Assembly (NCBI GenBank): GCA_021155045.1
Contig: JAJNQB010000017.1
Location: forward strand, 124,001-188,000
Reading direction: 5' to 3'
From: Arcticibacter sp.
GTDB lineage: Bacteria; Bacteroidota; Bacteroidia; 2-12-FULL-35-15
DNA length: 64,000 bases
Positions 26,356-36,159 of this stretch are shown here, one piece after another; the stretch's first letter is position 1, and each line of letters begins with the position of its first letter. The notes beneath the pieces were generated by a model, which was given only the letters and a program-made list of their open reading frames with translations, did no database searches and was not told the origin of the DNA. The position numbers and the translations under genes were made by a program.

Positions 26356-27774
26356 CTAAATACTTTTCGCAATCGCAAACAAATCACTTTCTGCAAAAGG
26401 TTTTGCTGTAAATTGTACACCAAATGGCATCTTGTTGGAGTGTACACCAGCAGGAACTGAAATAGCAGGATGCCCAGTAATATTAGCCAACACCGTAAAA
26501 ATATCTTCTAAATACATAGCAATCGGGTCTGTTCCTTTTTGTCCGAATTTAAAAGCCGTTCCCGGTGTAGTTGGAGAAAGAATAAAATCGTAATCAGTAA
26601 AAATTTCGTTTACTTTATTTTGTAATAATCTGCGAACACGCTGTGCTTTTGAATAATAAGCATCGTAATATCCTGCACTTAAAACAAATGTACCAAGCAT
26701 TATTCTTCGTTTTACTTCTTTTCCAAATCCTTCTGTTCTCGATTTTTTATACGTTGATTCTAAATCAAAAGCATTTGGAGAGCGATATCCAAAATTAATT
26801 CCATCAAAACGAGCAAGGTTGGACGATGCTTCGGCTGTAGTTAAAACATAATAAGTAGGAACCAAATAATCTAAATAAGGGAAATCAACAGGTTCAACAA
26901 CATGCCCTTCCGATTTTAATTTATCTATTAATTGATAAATATTTTTTTTGATTTCTGAATCCAAACCATTCGCCTCAACACAGTCTTTTAAATAAGCTAT
27001 TTTATATTTTTTTTTGTCTGCGCTTTTTAATTCTTTTGAATATTCGGGAACAGGTTTTGATGAAACAGTACTATCAAATTCATCATTTCCAGCAATTATT
27101 TCAGTAATTAAAGCAGCATCATCCACATTTTTTGTTAGCGGACCAATTTGGTCAAACGAAGAAGCATAAGCAATAGCACCATATCTTGAAACCCTTCCGT
27201 AGCTTGGTTTTAAACCAACAACACCACAAAATGATGCTGGTTGACGAATAGAACCTCCCGTGTCCGTCCCTAATGTTGCTAAACACAAATCAGCGGCAAC
27301 AGCAGCAGCAGAGCCACCTGAAGAACCACCTGGCACATATTCGGTATTATGAGGATTCAACACATTCCCCTTCGAAGAATTTTCATTAGAGCTACCCATT
27401 GCAAATTCATCACAGTTCAAACGACCAATAATTATTGCATCTTCTACCAATAAACGCTCAACAACCGTTGCGCTATATAATGATTCAAAATTGTCCAAAA
27501 TTTTTGATGAAGCAGAAACTTTATGCGATTTATAACAGATATTATCTTTTAAGCCAATAACAAGCCCAGCAAGCTTTCCTGCTGTTTTGTTTTTTATTTT
27601 TTCATCAACTTCTTTTGCTTTTTCTAATGCACTTTGTTCAAACACTTCTAAAAAAGCATTTAATTTTTTATTTTCATGGATGCGTGAAATATATGATTTA
27701 GTAAGCTCAACACAAGATAGCCTGTTGTTGTATAAATCAGATTGAACTTCAGAAATAGAAGAATATGTTTTCAC
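26356..27774 (-). CDS. gatA: glutamyl/aspartyl-tRNA amidotransferase subunit A
   Basis: A 472-residue amidase-signature enzyme with the catalytic triad Lys76 (GLKDN), Ser151 (PGGSSGGS) and Ser175 (TDTGGSIRQP). GatA releases ammonia from glutamine for conversion of Glu-tRNA(Gln) and Asp-tRNA(Asn) by GatCAB. gatB and gatC are not in this window. Followed upstream on the same strand by tatA, from which it is separated by a terminator-like hairpin. Confidence 0.95.
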   Translation of the reverse strand: MKTYSSISEVQSDLYNNRLSCVELTKSYISRIHENKKLNAFLEVFEQSALEKAKEVDEKIKNKTAGKLAGLVIGLKDNICYKSHKVSASSKILDNFESLYSATVVERLLVEDAIIIGRLNCDEFAMGSSNENSSKGNVLNPHNTEYVPGGSSGGSAAAVAADLCLATLGTDTGGSIRQPASFCGVVGLKPSYGRVSRYGAIAYASSFDQIGPLTKNVDDAALITEIIAGNDEFDSTVSSKPVPEYSKELKSADKKKYKIAYLKDCVEANGLDSEIKKNIYQLIDKLKSEGHVVEPVDFPYLDYLVPTYYVLTTAEASSNLARFDGINFGYRSPNAFDLESTYKKSRTEGFGKEVKRRIMLGTFVLSAGYYDAYYSKAQRVRRLLQNKVNEIFTDYDFILSPTTPGTAFKFGQKGTDPIAMYLEDIFTVLANITGHPAISVPAGVHSNKMPFGVQFTAKPFAESDLFAIAKSI

Positions 27775-27804
27775 AAAAAAAATAGAAGTAATGGTTTAAA
27801 AACA

Positions 27805-27830
27805 CAAAATCCATAACAAAATGGATTTTG
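27805..27830 (-). terminator. hairpin terminator after tatA
   Basis: A ten-base perfect stem (CAAAATCCAT with ATGGATTTTG) and six-base loop, followed on the minus strand by a short T run. It lies between tatA and gatA. Confidence 0.55.
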
Positions 27831-27846
27831 AAAAAGAGTTAATGTA

Positions 27847-28044
27847 TTAGTCTTTTTTTTCGGGAGTGTTCGTTGTGTCCTCGTTCCCTTTTGATGCGTC
27901 TTTAAATTCTTTTACGCCTTTTCCAAGACCTTTCATTAATTCAGGAATTTTTTTACCACCAAAAAGTAATAAAACAATTATTAGAATAATGATCATTTCT
28001 GGACCACCCAAACCAAAAATTCCAAGTAATATACTATTTAACAT
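27847..28044 (-). CDS. tatA: twin-arginine translocase subunit TatA/TatE
   Basis: A 65-residue protein with one N-terminal helix (FGLGGPEMIIILIIVLLLFGG), the FGGKKIPELMKGLGKGVKEFKDA amphipathic helix (FGGKKIPELMKGLGKG then VKEFKDA) and a charged tail. It forms the Tat translocation pore. A TATCTTTG element (minus strand, 28078-28071) is well placed as its -7 box. Confidence 0.95.
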   Translation of the reverse strand: MLNSILLGIFGLGGPEMIIILIIVLLLFGGKKIPELMKGLGKGVKEFKDASKGNEDTTNTPEKKD

Positions 28045-28129
28045 GATTTATGTTTTTTTAAAATGCAGCACAAAGATAGTAAAATATTAATTCGGAAGTG
28101 TTGTGGCAGAAGCAAAAGAAACTGAAGGA

Positions 28130-28402
28130 CTATAAAAAATATTTTTCCTTCAAAAATTCTTTATAATCATCTAAGTTAGCCATCACCTGTAGTTCTTGAT
28201 AGCGTTTGTGAAACGATTCATCATCTGTTTGAGCATTTAAAACAGCCAACCTAAATTTATCAAAATTTGAAAGGGCTTGTCTTTCTTCTTTTGAAAGCAA
28301 CTCACCATTAAATTCTTTATCACGCAAATCATTAATACTAATGGTCCCGCCAATAGAAGATTTTGAAAAATATTGTTTAAGTAGGGCTTCGCGCTGATTC
28401 AT
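28130..28402 (-). CDS. conserved small protein, unknown function
   Basis: A 90-residue, charged, mainly helical cytoplasmic protein with no signal or membrane segment. The coherent middle (LLSKEERQALSNFDKFRLAVLNA) and codon use like its neighbours support a real gene. No family assigned. Between tatA and the PfkB kinase gene on the same strand. Confidence 0.7.
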   Translation of the reverse strand: MNQREALLKQYFSKSSIGGTISINDLRDKEFNGELLSKEERQALSNFDKFRLAVLNAQTDDESFHKRYQELQVMANLDDYKEFLKEKYFL

Positions 28403-28495
28403 AATAAAAAACTAACACGCAAAAATAGTGCTATTATTTGTGTAATAACTTGTTTTGTGTGCTATTATTATAAACAAAATGCTGTTAATTCTTTG

Positions 28496-29419
28496 TTATA
28501 CCAAAGCAATATCGAATTGAACCAAATCAACGAATTCTTGAACGCGCTCATCAACTTGTTCCTGAGATAGATTTACTAAATTTTCTGTTCCGAATTTTTC
28601 TACACAAAATGATGCAGTAGCAGAACCAAAAATGATAGCACGTTTCATATTATCAAAAGAAATATCTTTTGTTTCAGCAAGATATCCTATGAATCCCCCA
28701 GCAAAACTATCGCCAGCACCCGTTGGGTCAAACACATCTTCTAAAGGTAAAGCTGGTGCAAAAAACACTTGTTCTTTATTGAAAAGCAATGCCCCGTGTT
28801 CCCCTTTTTTAATAATCAAATATTTTGGACCCATTGATAATATTTTTTGAGCAGCTTTCACCAAAGAATATTCTCCAGAAAGTTGGCGAGCTTCAGAGTC
28901 GTTTACTGTCAAAACATCAACCATTTTTATTGTTTCCAACAAATCGTTTAAAGCAATATCCATCCAAAAGTTCATTGTATCCAGAACAATTAGTTTTGGG
29001 CGTTTTCTTAATTGAGTAATTACTTGTTGTTGAACTTTAGGAACAAGATTCCCCAACATTAAAAATTCGCAATCTTGATACGCTTCAGGAACAATAGGGT
29101 TAAATGTTTCCAAAACATTTAATTCGGTAGTAATGGTATCTCTCGAATTCATATCATTATGATATCTCCCAGCCCAAAAAAATGTTTTTTGATCTTTTAA
29201 AATCTGCAAACCATCAGTATTCACAGAATGTTTGTTTAACAGTGCAATATTTTCATTTGGAAAATCGCCACCAACAACAGAAACTAAATTTATGTTTTTT
29301 GTATAATAAGATGCAGCCAAAGAGATATAGGTAGCGGCTCCTCCAAGTATTTTATCTGTTTTTCCAAAAGGTGTTTCAATAGCGTCAAATGCCACGGTTC
29401 CTACAACTAATAAGCTCAT
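28496..29419 (-). CDS. PfkB family carbohydrate/nucleoside kinase
   Basis: A 307-residue ribokinase-fold enzyme. The N-terminal glycine motif is GGAATYISLAAS; the C-terminal signature is DPTGAGDSFAGGF, with catalytic base Asp237. The N-terminus (LLVVGTVAFDAIETPFGK) is of the type annotated as sugar kinase or adenosine kinase-like in Bacteroidota. The exact substrate cannot be read from sequence. A TATATTTG (minus strand 29453-29446) may be its -7 box. Confidence 0.9.
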   Translation of the reverse strand: MSLLVVGTVAFDAIETPFGKTDKILGGAATYISLAASYYTKNINLVSVVGGDFPNENIALLNKHSVNTDGLQILKDQKTFFWAGRYHNDMNSRDTITTELNVLETFNPIVPEAYQDCEFLMLGNLVPKVQQQVITQLRKRPKLIVLDTMNFWMDIALNDLLETIKMVDVLTVNDSEARQLSGEYSLVKAAQKILSMGPKYLIIKKGEHGALLFNKEQVFFAPALPLEDVFDPTGAGDSFAGGFIGYLAETKDISFDNMKRAIIFGSATASFCVEKFGTENLVNLSQEQVDERVQEFVDLVQFDIALV

Positions 29420-29536
29420 AAAAAAGATTTTTTAAAAATTTCGCACAAATATATTGCATATTTCATACGAACACACTAATATTGCACTCCTTTTTTTAAG
29501 GCTTTAACTTAAAAACAAGGAAAAAACCAGATAAAT

Positions 29537-29610
29537 TCCTTCTTAGCTCAGCTGGTTAGAGCACATGACTGTTAATCATGGGGTCCCTGGTTCGAGCCCA
29601 GGAGAGGGAG
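29537..29610 (+). tRNA. tRNA-Asn (anticodon GTT)
   Basis: A complete 74-base cloverleaf: acceptor stem TCCTTCT with AGAGGGA, D-arm AGCTCAGCTGGTTAGAGC, anticodon loop CTGTTAA (GTT) and T-arm CCTGG-TTCGAGC-CCAGG. Discriminator G; CCA is not encoded. A terminator follows within five bases. Confidence 0.97.
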
Positions 29611-29614
29611 CAAG

Positions 29615-29639
29615 AGGCGACAACTAGTCGCCTTTTTTT
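29615..29639 (+). terminator. intrinsic terminator after tRNA-Asn
   Basis: Stem AGGCGAC/GTCGCCT (seven pairs, loop AACTA) followed by seven T residues. Confidence 0.88.
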
Positions 29640-29785
29640 ATGTCTTTTTTTAAAAGCCCCATCCAATATTTCCCTTAAAATTTCCTTAAAACAGTTTTTC
29701 TTTAAAAACTCGTATAAAAACTTGATTTTCTGAGAAATAGAAATTACCTTAGTGCTTCTCTAAACTAAATTTAATTATTAATACA

Positions 29786-32700
29786 ATGAAAAAAATTACT
29801 TTTTTAAGCTGTGTTGTTTCTCTTGTTTTGCTTACAAACAAAGGAATTTCGCAAGGTCAAAGTTGGGTGGAAATGATGCAAGACCCAACTGTAAACTTTT
29901 ACGATGTGCAACAAGCATTTGAACAATATTGGTCAGACCCCTCAAAATCAGTTCAGGTTGAAGTTCCGAATCCTAACGCAAATATACCGGTAAAGTGGTC
30001 AAATGTTTCTACCCCTACAACCATCACAAAAACAAAAAAGCCAGGATGGAAAACATTTAAACGTTGGGAAGATTATATGAAACCACGCTTGTATCCTAGT
30101 GGAGACAGGTCTGTTATGATAAATGCTATGAATGAGTATTACGATACTTATTATAGTAATGATGGTTCAGAACCAAATAGAGGAATGGAGGGAGGAACAC
30201 CAACTATTCAAGCAGCAAATTGGACACTAATAGGACCAACAACAACAATACCAACAGGCGGAGGTGCTGGACGTATTAATTTTGTTAGATTCGACCCAAC
30301 AAGCACAAATATTATTTATGTGGGTTCTCCTGGTGGTGGGTGTTGGAAAACAACTAATGGTGGTACAAGCTGGGCTACAACAACAGACAATTTACCCGTA
30401 ATTGGTTGTACAGATGTTGCAATCAATCCATTAAACAATCAAATAGTTTACCTAGCAACTGGCGATGGCGATGCATCAGATACATACAGTATTGGCGTTT
30501 ATAAATCTACCAACGCAGGAGCAACATGGAATACAACAGGACTTTCTTGGGCTGTTACAAATGGTCGTGTTATCAGTAGATTATTGATTAATCCAATAAA
30601 TCCAAATACCATTCATGCTGCGTCTTCAAATGGTATTTACCGCTCAATAAATGCAGGAGCAACATGGACTCAAATAACAGGCACAAACGGAATCAACATG
30701 AAAGACATTGAGTATCGCCCAGGTGATACCACTACTGTTTATGCTTGTTCTACAACGCGTTTTTATAAATCAACAAACGGAGGAACATCCTATACAAATA
30801 TTACTTCGGGCTTACCAGCAACAACAGCCGTATCTAGGCTTTCAATTGCTGTAACAGCTGCAAATGCTGCTTATGTATATTTGTTAGCTGCAAATACTGC
30901 TTCTGGTTTTCAAGGGGTGTATCGTTCAATAGACAACGGAACAACGTTTACAACACGTTCAACAACACCAAATTTATTAGGATGGTCAAACACTGGTAGC
31001 GATACTGGTGGACAAGGATGGTATGATTTAGCATTAGCTGTTTCTCCTTCAAATGCTGACCATGTGATGGTTGGCGGAATTAATATTTGGCGTTCTACAA
31101 ACGGAGGAACAAACTGGACAATTAATGCTCACTGGACTGGCTCCGGGGCGCCCTACGTACATGCTGATATTCACGCATTGGAATATATTCCAGGAAGCAC
31201 AACAACTTATTATGCGGGTTGTGATGGAGGATTATTTAGAACTACAAATAGCGGAACAGGATGGACAGATCTTAGTAATGGCTTGCAAATTTCACAAGCA
31301 TATAGAATAGGCTTATCCACAACAAATCAAAATATGTTGATTACAGGGTGGCAAGATAATGGAACAAATCGTTGGAGTGGAACAGCCACATGGACAAGAC
31401 CTTTGGGTGGAGATGGAATGGAAGCAATCATTGATTTTACCAATGCAAATGTTCAATATGGCGAATTGTATTATGGTGAAATTTATAGAACAACAACCGG
31501 AGGAAATCTTACAACAAATATTGTTCAAAGTGGAGGAACTGGTGTAAATGCCGATGGAGATTGGGTTACACCATATATCATGAATCCTCAAAGAGCAACA
31601 ACTTTAGTGGTAGGAAAAGCGAATGCTTATAAATCAGTTAATAGAGGCACCAACTGGACCGCCTTAGGAACAGTTACTGGTGGGACGGGAAATATTATTG
31701 CAATGGCGTATGCTCCATCGGATAGTAATTATTTATACACAGCAAAAATTAATAGATTCTATGCATCAACAAATGGCGGAACAACTTTTACGGATAGAAC
31801 AGGAACACTACCCGTTGCTTCTGCTGCTATTACATATATAGCTGTCGCAAGCAATAATCCGCAACATGTTTGGGTAACTTTTTCGGGTTATTCTGCAGCA
31901 AACAAGGTTTTTTATTCTGCAAATGCAGGAACAACTTGGACTTCTTACGGAACAGGGCTTCCAAATATTCCAGTAAATTGTATTGTTTACCAAAATGGTT
32001 CTGCAACCGATATTCTTTATGCAGGAACAGATGTTGGTGTTTATTATCGTGATAATACTGCGGGTTCTTGGTCTGCATATAATACTGGTTTACCAAATGT
32101 TTCGGTTAGAGAACTCGAAATTCAATACACAGCAAATAAATTGCGTGCTGCAACTTATGGTCGTAGCATTTGGCAATCAGATTTAAACACGCCAGGAACT
32201 TCGCCTCCTGTTGCAGATTTTGTGGCTAGCAGAACAAATATTTGTGTTGGAAATTGTATAAACTTTACAGACTTATCTACAGGAACACCAACTTCTTGGG
32301 CTTGGTCATTTCCAGGAGGAACACCCACAACTTCAACTGTTCAAAATCCAACAAATATATGCTATAACACAGCAGGAACATACAATGTAACGCTTACTGC
32401 AACAAATACTAATGGCAGTAATTCAATGACCAAAACAGCATATATTGTTGTTTCTGCCCCAACAACATTACCATTAGTAGAAGGTTTTGAAGGCGGAACC
32501 TTTTTACCAACGGGCTGGTATTTGAACAACCCAGATGGAGATGCTTATACTTGGGTGCAAGCAACAAATGCAAATGGACCATCCGCAGCCGGAACAAATT
32601 CGGCATCCATTGATAATGCCACACCACCAACATCAACAGCAGGAAATATTGATGAGATGCAAACTCCAAAATATAGTTTTGCAGGTTTATCTACCGCAAC

Positions 32701-35700
32701 ATTAACTTTTGATGTTGCTTACGCAAGGTACAATGCAACCTATTTTGATTCTTTAATAGTTTTGGTATCTACAGATTGTGGAACAACTTGGACAAGAGTG
32801 TATGCAAAAGGAAGCACAGTATTAGCAACAGCTCCAGACAATAGTACAACTGTTTTCGTTCCTTCTGGTCCAGCTCAATGGAGAACAGAAACAGTAAATC
32901 TAAACAGTTATGTGGGGCAAGCAAATGTAATGTTAAGCTTCCAAAATAAATCTGGTTGGGGACAAATGCTTTATGTTGATAATATTAACCTTTCTGGAAC
33001 AAGCAATGTAGCAGGTGTTTCAATTGTATCAAATGACGCAGACAATATTATTTGTTCAGGACAAAGTGTAACCTTTACCGCCACTCCAACCAACGGAGGA
33101 ACAACACCAAGTTATCAATGGCAAGTAAACGGTAGTAACGTAGGAACAAACAGCCCAACTTATACCACAACAACACTTACAAACGGACAAATAGTTACGT
33201 GTATTATGACATCTAATTTGCCTGGTGTTACTGGAAACCCTGCAACATCCAATGCAATTACCATGACTGTTAATCCAACTCCAGCCACACCAACAGCAGG
33301 TAGCAATACTCCTGTATGTACCGGAAACACCATCAATTTAACAACACCAACGGTAGCTGGAGCTGTTTATGCCTGGACAGGACCAAGTGCATTTAGTTCA
33401 GCATTACAAAACCCAACCCGCACAGGAGCAACTGCAGCCATGGCAGGAACATATAGTGTTACGGTAACTGTAGGAGGTTGTACTAGTTTAGCAGGAACCA
33501 CAACAGTAGTTGTAAATAATACTCCAGCCACACCAACAGCAAGTAGCAATACTCCTGTATGTACTGGAAACACCATCAATTTAACAACACCAACGGTAGC
33601 TGGAGCTGTTTATGCCTGGACAGGACCAAGTGCATTTAGTTCAGCATTACAAAACCCAACCCGCACAGGAGCAACTGCAGCAATGGCTGGAACATATAGT
33701 GTTACGGTAACTGTAGGAGGTTGTACTAGTTTAGCAGGAACTACAACAGTAGTTGTAAGTAATACTCCAGCCACACCAACAGCAGGAAGTAACTCGCCTG
33801 TGTGTGTGGGTCAAACAATAAATTTAACAACTCCAACAGTTGGAGGAGCAACGTATGCGTGGACAGGACCAAGTAGCTATTCCGCATCAACACAAAATCC
33901 AAGTAGGCCAAGCGCAACAACAGCAATGGCAGGAACATATAGTGTTACTGTTACAGTTGGAGGGTGTACGAGCGCAGCAGGTACTACAACAGTTGTTGTT
34001 AATACAGCTGTTACACCAAGTGTTTCAATTACTGCAAGCCCAGGAAGCACAATTTGTGCTGGACAAAATGTAACATTCACGGCAACACCAACTAACGGAG
34101 GAATAACTCCAAGCTATCAATGGCAAGTGAATGGAAGCAATGTGGGAACAAATAGTGCTACATACTCTTCGAGTACTCTAACAAACGGACAAGTTGTTAC
34201 TTGTATTTTAACATCAAATGCAACTTGTGCAAGCCCTACAACAGCAACATCAAACTCAATTACAATTACTGTTAGTAGTTCTGTAACGCCTGCTGTAAGT
34301 ATTGCAGCAAGCCCCGGTTCGACTATTTGTGCAGGACAAAATACAACATTTACGGCTACGCCAACCAATGGAGGCAGCACGCCAAGTTACCAATGGCAAG
34401 TAAACGGAAGTAATGTAGGAACAAACAGTGCAACATACTCAACAACAACATTGACCAATGGGCAAGTTGTTACATGTATCATGACATCAAGTTCTTCTTG
34501 TGCAAGCCCTACAACAGGCAATTCAAATGCAATAACAATGACGGTAAATGCAACGGTAACACCAAGTGTTTCAATTGCAGCAAGCCCAGGAACAACAATT
34601 TGTACTGGTCAAAATGTAACATTTACAGCAACATCAACCAATGGCGGCACAACACCAAGTTACCAGTGGCAAGTAAACGGAAGTACTGTGGGAACAAATA
34701 GTGCAACATACTCAACAACAACATTGACCAATGGGCAGGTTGTTACTTGTTTTATGACATCAAATGCAACTTGCCCAAGTCCTACAACAGCGAATTCTAA
34801 TTCTGTTACGATGACAGTAAATGCAGCAGTAACACCAAGTGTTTCAATTGTAGCAAGTCCAGGAACAACAATTTGTACTGGTCAAAATGTAACATTTACA
34901 GCAACACCAACCAATGGCGGCACAACACCAAGTTACCAGTGGCAAGTAAACGGAAGTAATGTGGGAACAAATAGCCCTACATACGCTTCAAGTGTATTAA
35001 CAAACGGACAAATAGTTACTTGTATTCTAACGTCAAATGCAGCCTGCGCAAGTCCAACAACAGCGAATTCTAATTCTGTTACAATGACTGTAACGGGCTC
35101 TGTAACACCAGCAGTTAGTATTTCGTCAAGTCCAGGGAGTACAATTTGTGCTGGAGATATGGTTACGTTTACAGCTACACCAACTAACGGAGGAACAACT
35201 CCAAGCTATCAATGGCAAGTAAATGGAAGTAATGTAGGAACAAATAGTTCAACATTCTCATCCAGTACATTAACAAATGGACAGATAGTTACTTGTATTA
35301 TGACTTCAAGTTCGGCTTGTGCAAGTCCTACAACAGGAACAAGCAATAGTATCACAATGACAGTAAATCCTATTCCTGCAACACCAACAATTACTCAAGT
35401 TGGTAATGACTTACAATCAAGTTCAGCTACAGGCAATCAATGGTATTTTAATAGTGTAATTATTCCAGGAGCTACAGGTCAAACATACACACCAACACAA
35501 GATGGAAACTATACTGTTGTGGTTACAACAGTAGGTTGTTCTTCATCAGCCTCAGCACCATTTAATGTATTATGGACAGGAATAACAAACACCATTAACC
35601 CATATCTACTAACGATTTATCCTAACCCAAGTGATGGGAACTTTAATTTAATATTTAATGCAACGTCAGAAAGTAGTTTCAGAATAGAAATTACAAATGC

Positions 35701-35851
35701 ATTGGGACAAATTGTTTATAGAGAAGAGGTGAAAAATGTGAACGGAGTATTCACAAAACCAGTGAGTATTGTTGAATACGGAAAAGGGGTTTACACGATT
35801 ACTTTAAAAGACAACAAAAATCAATCAACAGAAAAAATAATTGTTTATTAA
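29786..35851 (+). CDS. giant T9SS-secreted protein: BNR/sortilin-like propeller, PKD, Ig-like repeats
   Basis: A 2021-residue secreted protein. Signal peptide about 1-22. About residues 150-790 form beta-propeller repeats of the BNR/VPS10 type (STNGGTSW, STNAGATW, TTNSGTGW). A PKD domain follows at about 810-890 (NFTDLSTGTPTSWAWSFPGG), then a jelly-roll segment with FEGGTFLPTGW. Next come one diverged Ig-like unit, three copies of an 81-residue unit and five copies of a 91-residue Ig-like unit (SYQWQVNGSNVGTNS). The end is a type A T9SS sorting domain (IYPNPSDGNF ... GVYTITLKDN). It is probably exported by T9SS and fixed on the surface as an adhesin. The number of repeats may vary between strains. 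Confidence 0.92.
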   Translation: MKKITFLSCVVSLVLLTNKGISQGQSWVEMMQDPTVNFYDVQQAFEQYWSDPSKSVQVEVPNPNANIPVKWSNVSTPTTITKTKKPGWKTFKRWEDYMKPRLYPSGDRSVMINAMNEYYDTYYSNDGSEPNRGMEGGTPTIQAANWTLIGPTTTIPTGGGAGRINFVRFDPTSTNIIYVGSPGGGCWKTTNGGTSWATTTDNLPVIGCTDVAINPLNNQIVYLATGDGDASDTYSIGVYKSTNAGATWNTTGLSWAVTNGRVISRLLINPINPNTIHAASSNGIYRSINAGATWTQITGTNGINMKDIEYRPGDTTTVYACSTTRFYKSTNGGTSYTNITSGLPATTAVSRLSIAVTAANAAYVYLLAANTASGFQGVYRSIDNGTTFTTRSTTPNLLGWSNTGSDTGGQGWYDLALAVSPSNADHVMVGGINIWRSTNGGTNWTINAHWTGSGAPYVHADIHALEYIPGSTTTYYAGCDGGLFRTTNSGTGWTDLSNGLQISQAYRIGLSTTNQNMLITGWQDNGTNRWSGTATWTRPLGGDGMEAIIDFTNANVQYGELYYGEIYRTTTGGNLTTNIVQSGGTGVNADGDWVTPYIMNPQRATTLVVGKANAYKSVNRGTNWTALGTVTGGTGNIIAMAYAPSDSNYLYTAKINRFYASTNGGTTFTDRTGTLPVASAAITYIAVASNNPQHVWVTFSGYSAANKVFYSANAGTTWTSYGTGLPNIPVNCIVYQNGSATDILYAGTDVGVYYRDNTAGSWSAYNTGLPNVSVRELEIQYTANKLRAATYGRSIWQSDLNTPGTSPPVADFVASRTNICVGNCINFTDLSTGTPTSWAWSFPGGTPTTSTVQNPTNICYNTAGTYNVTLTATNTNGSNSMTKTAYIVVSAPTTLPLVEGFEGGTFLPTGWYLNNPDGDAYTWVQATNANGPSAAGTNSASIDNATPPTSTAGNIDEMQTPKYSFAGLSTATLTFDVAYARYNATYFDSLIVLVSTDCGTTWTRVYAKGSTVLATAPDNSTTVFVPSGPAQWRTETVNLNSYVGQANVMLSFQNKSGWGQMLYVDNINLSGTSNVAGVSIVSNDADNIICSGQSVTFTATPTNGGTTPSYQWQVNGSNVGTNSPTYTTTTLTNGQIVTCIMTSNLPGVTGNPATSNAITMTVNPTPATPTAGSNTPVCTGNTINLTTPTVAGAVYAWTGPSAFSSALQNPTRTGATAAMAGTYSVTVTVGGCTSLAGTTTVVVNNTPATPTASSNTPVCTGNTINLTTPTVAGAVYAWTGPSAFSSALQNPTRTGATAAMAGTYSVTVTVGGCTSLAGTTTVVVSNTPATPTAGSNSPVCVGQTINLTTPTVGGATYAWTGPSSYSASTQNPSRPSATTAMAGTYSVTVTVGGCTSAAGTTTVVVNTAVTPSVSITASPGSTICAGQNVTFTATPTNGGITPSYQWQVNGSNVGTNSATYSSSTLTNGQVVTCILTSNATCASPTTATSNSITITVSSSVTPAVSIAASPGSTICAGQNTTFTATPTNGGSTPSYQWQVNGSNVGTNSATYSTTTLTNGQVVTCIMTSSSSCASPTTGNSNAITMTVNATVTPSVSIAASPGTTICTGQNVTFTATSTNGGTTPSYQWQVNGSTVGTNSATYSTTTLTNGQVVTCFMTSNATCPSPTTANSNSVTMTVNAAVTPSVSIVASPGTTICTGQNVTFTATPTNGGTTPSYQWQVNGSNVGTNSPTYASSVLTNGQIVTCILTSNAACASPTTANSNSVTMTVTGSVTPAVSISSSPGSTICAGDMVTFTATPTNGGTTPSYQWQVNGSNVGTNSSTFSSSTLTNGQIVTCIMTSSSACASPTTGTSNSITMTVNPIPATPTITQVGNDLQSSSATGNQWYFNSVIIPGATGQTYTPTQDGNYTVVVTTVGCSSSASAPFNVLWTGITNTINPYLLTIYPNPSDGNFNLIFNATSESSFRIEITNALGQIVYREEVKNVNGVFTKPVSIVEYGKGVYTITLKDNKNQSTEKIIVY
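33281..34010 (+). repeat. three tandem 243-base repeats inside the cargo gene
   Basis: TAGCAATACTCCTGTATGTA at 33301 returns at 33544 with a period of 243 bases (81 codons), and a more diverged third copy is offset by another 243. The first two copies are nearly identical, including silent positions, which means recent duplication or gene conversion. Confidence 0.9.
34010..35370 (+). repeat. five tandem 273-base repeats inside the cargo gene
   Basis: The segment encoding ICAGQN/ICTGQN followed by FTATPTNGG recurs with a strict 273-base period (34055, 34328, 34601, 34874, 35147), each unit being 91 codons. A diverged sixth relative lies at about 33050. Copies three and four are the closest. 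Confidence 0.9.
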
Positions 35852-35871
35852 ACAATAGAAAATATTAAAAA

Positions 35872-35912
35872 AAGAAAAGCCCAGCTGAAATTTTCAGCTG
35901 GGCTTTTCTTTT
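35872..35912 (+). terminator. strong intrinsic terminator after the cargo gene
   Basis: A long stem (AAAGCCCAGCTGAAA with TTTCAGCTGGGCTTTT) ends in a T tract about 20 bases after the stop codon. The A tract on the left makes it usable in both directions. Confidence 0.9.
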
Positions 35913-36159
35913 AAAGCTGAAACACTACCGATTATTTGTTAAATACTACCATTTAGAAAATGAGTTTAATGGGAAACAATTACTTTGATAGTTTTGGGTT
36001 ATTAAATCAGTATTAAATTTTTTAAAGAAGCTATGAATAATTTTTACTTTCAAAATAGATTTAGTATGTTTGAAGCCTTGTTTTGGAAAAAACTATCTAA
36101 AACCATTCAAAAAATAACTTTGTATTAAAAAATAATTAAAAACCAAAAACAAAATCAAT
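35913..36159 (+). promoter_or_regulatory. intergenic region in front of the Ton operon with a -7 element
   Basis: No gene is seen. TAACTTTG at 36114-36121 fits the Bacteroidota -7 box, 39 bases before the exbB start. The -33 box is not clear. Confidence 0.4.

Noticed and set aside
31313..34380. Several minus- and plus-strand ORFs of 60-97 codons inside the giant cargo gene
   Set aside because: They mirror the low-complexity Thr/Ser/Gly-rich coding repeats and have biased, repetitive translations. No start signals or homology.
33281..35370. CRISPR array
   Set aside because: Repeats are 243 and 273 bases, contiguous, in frame and coding for Ig-like domains. No short repeat/spacer pattern exists anywhere in the window.
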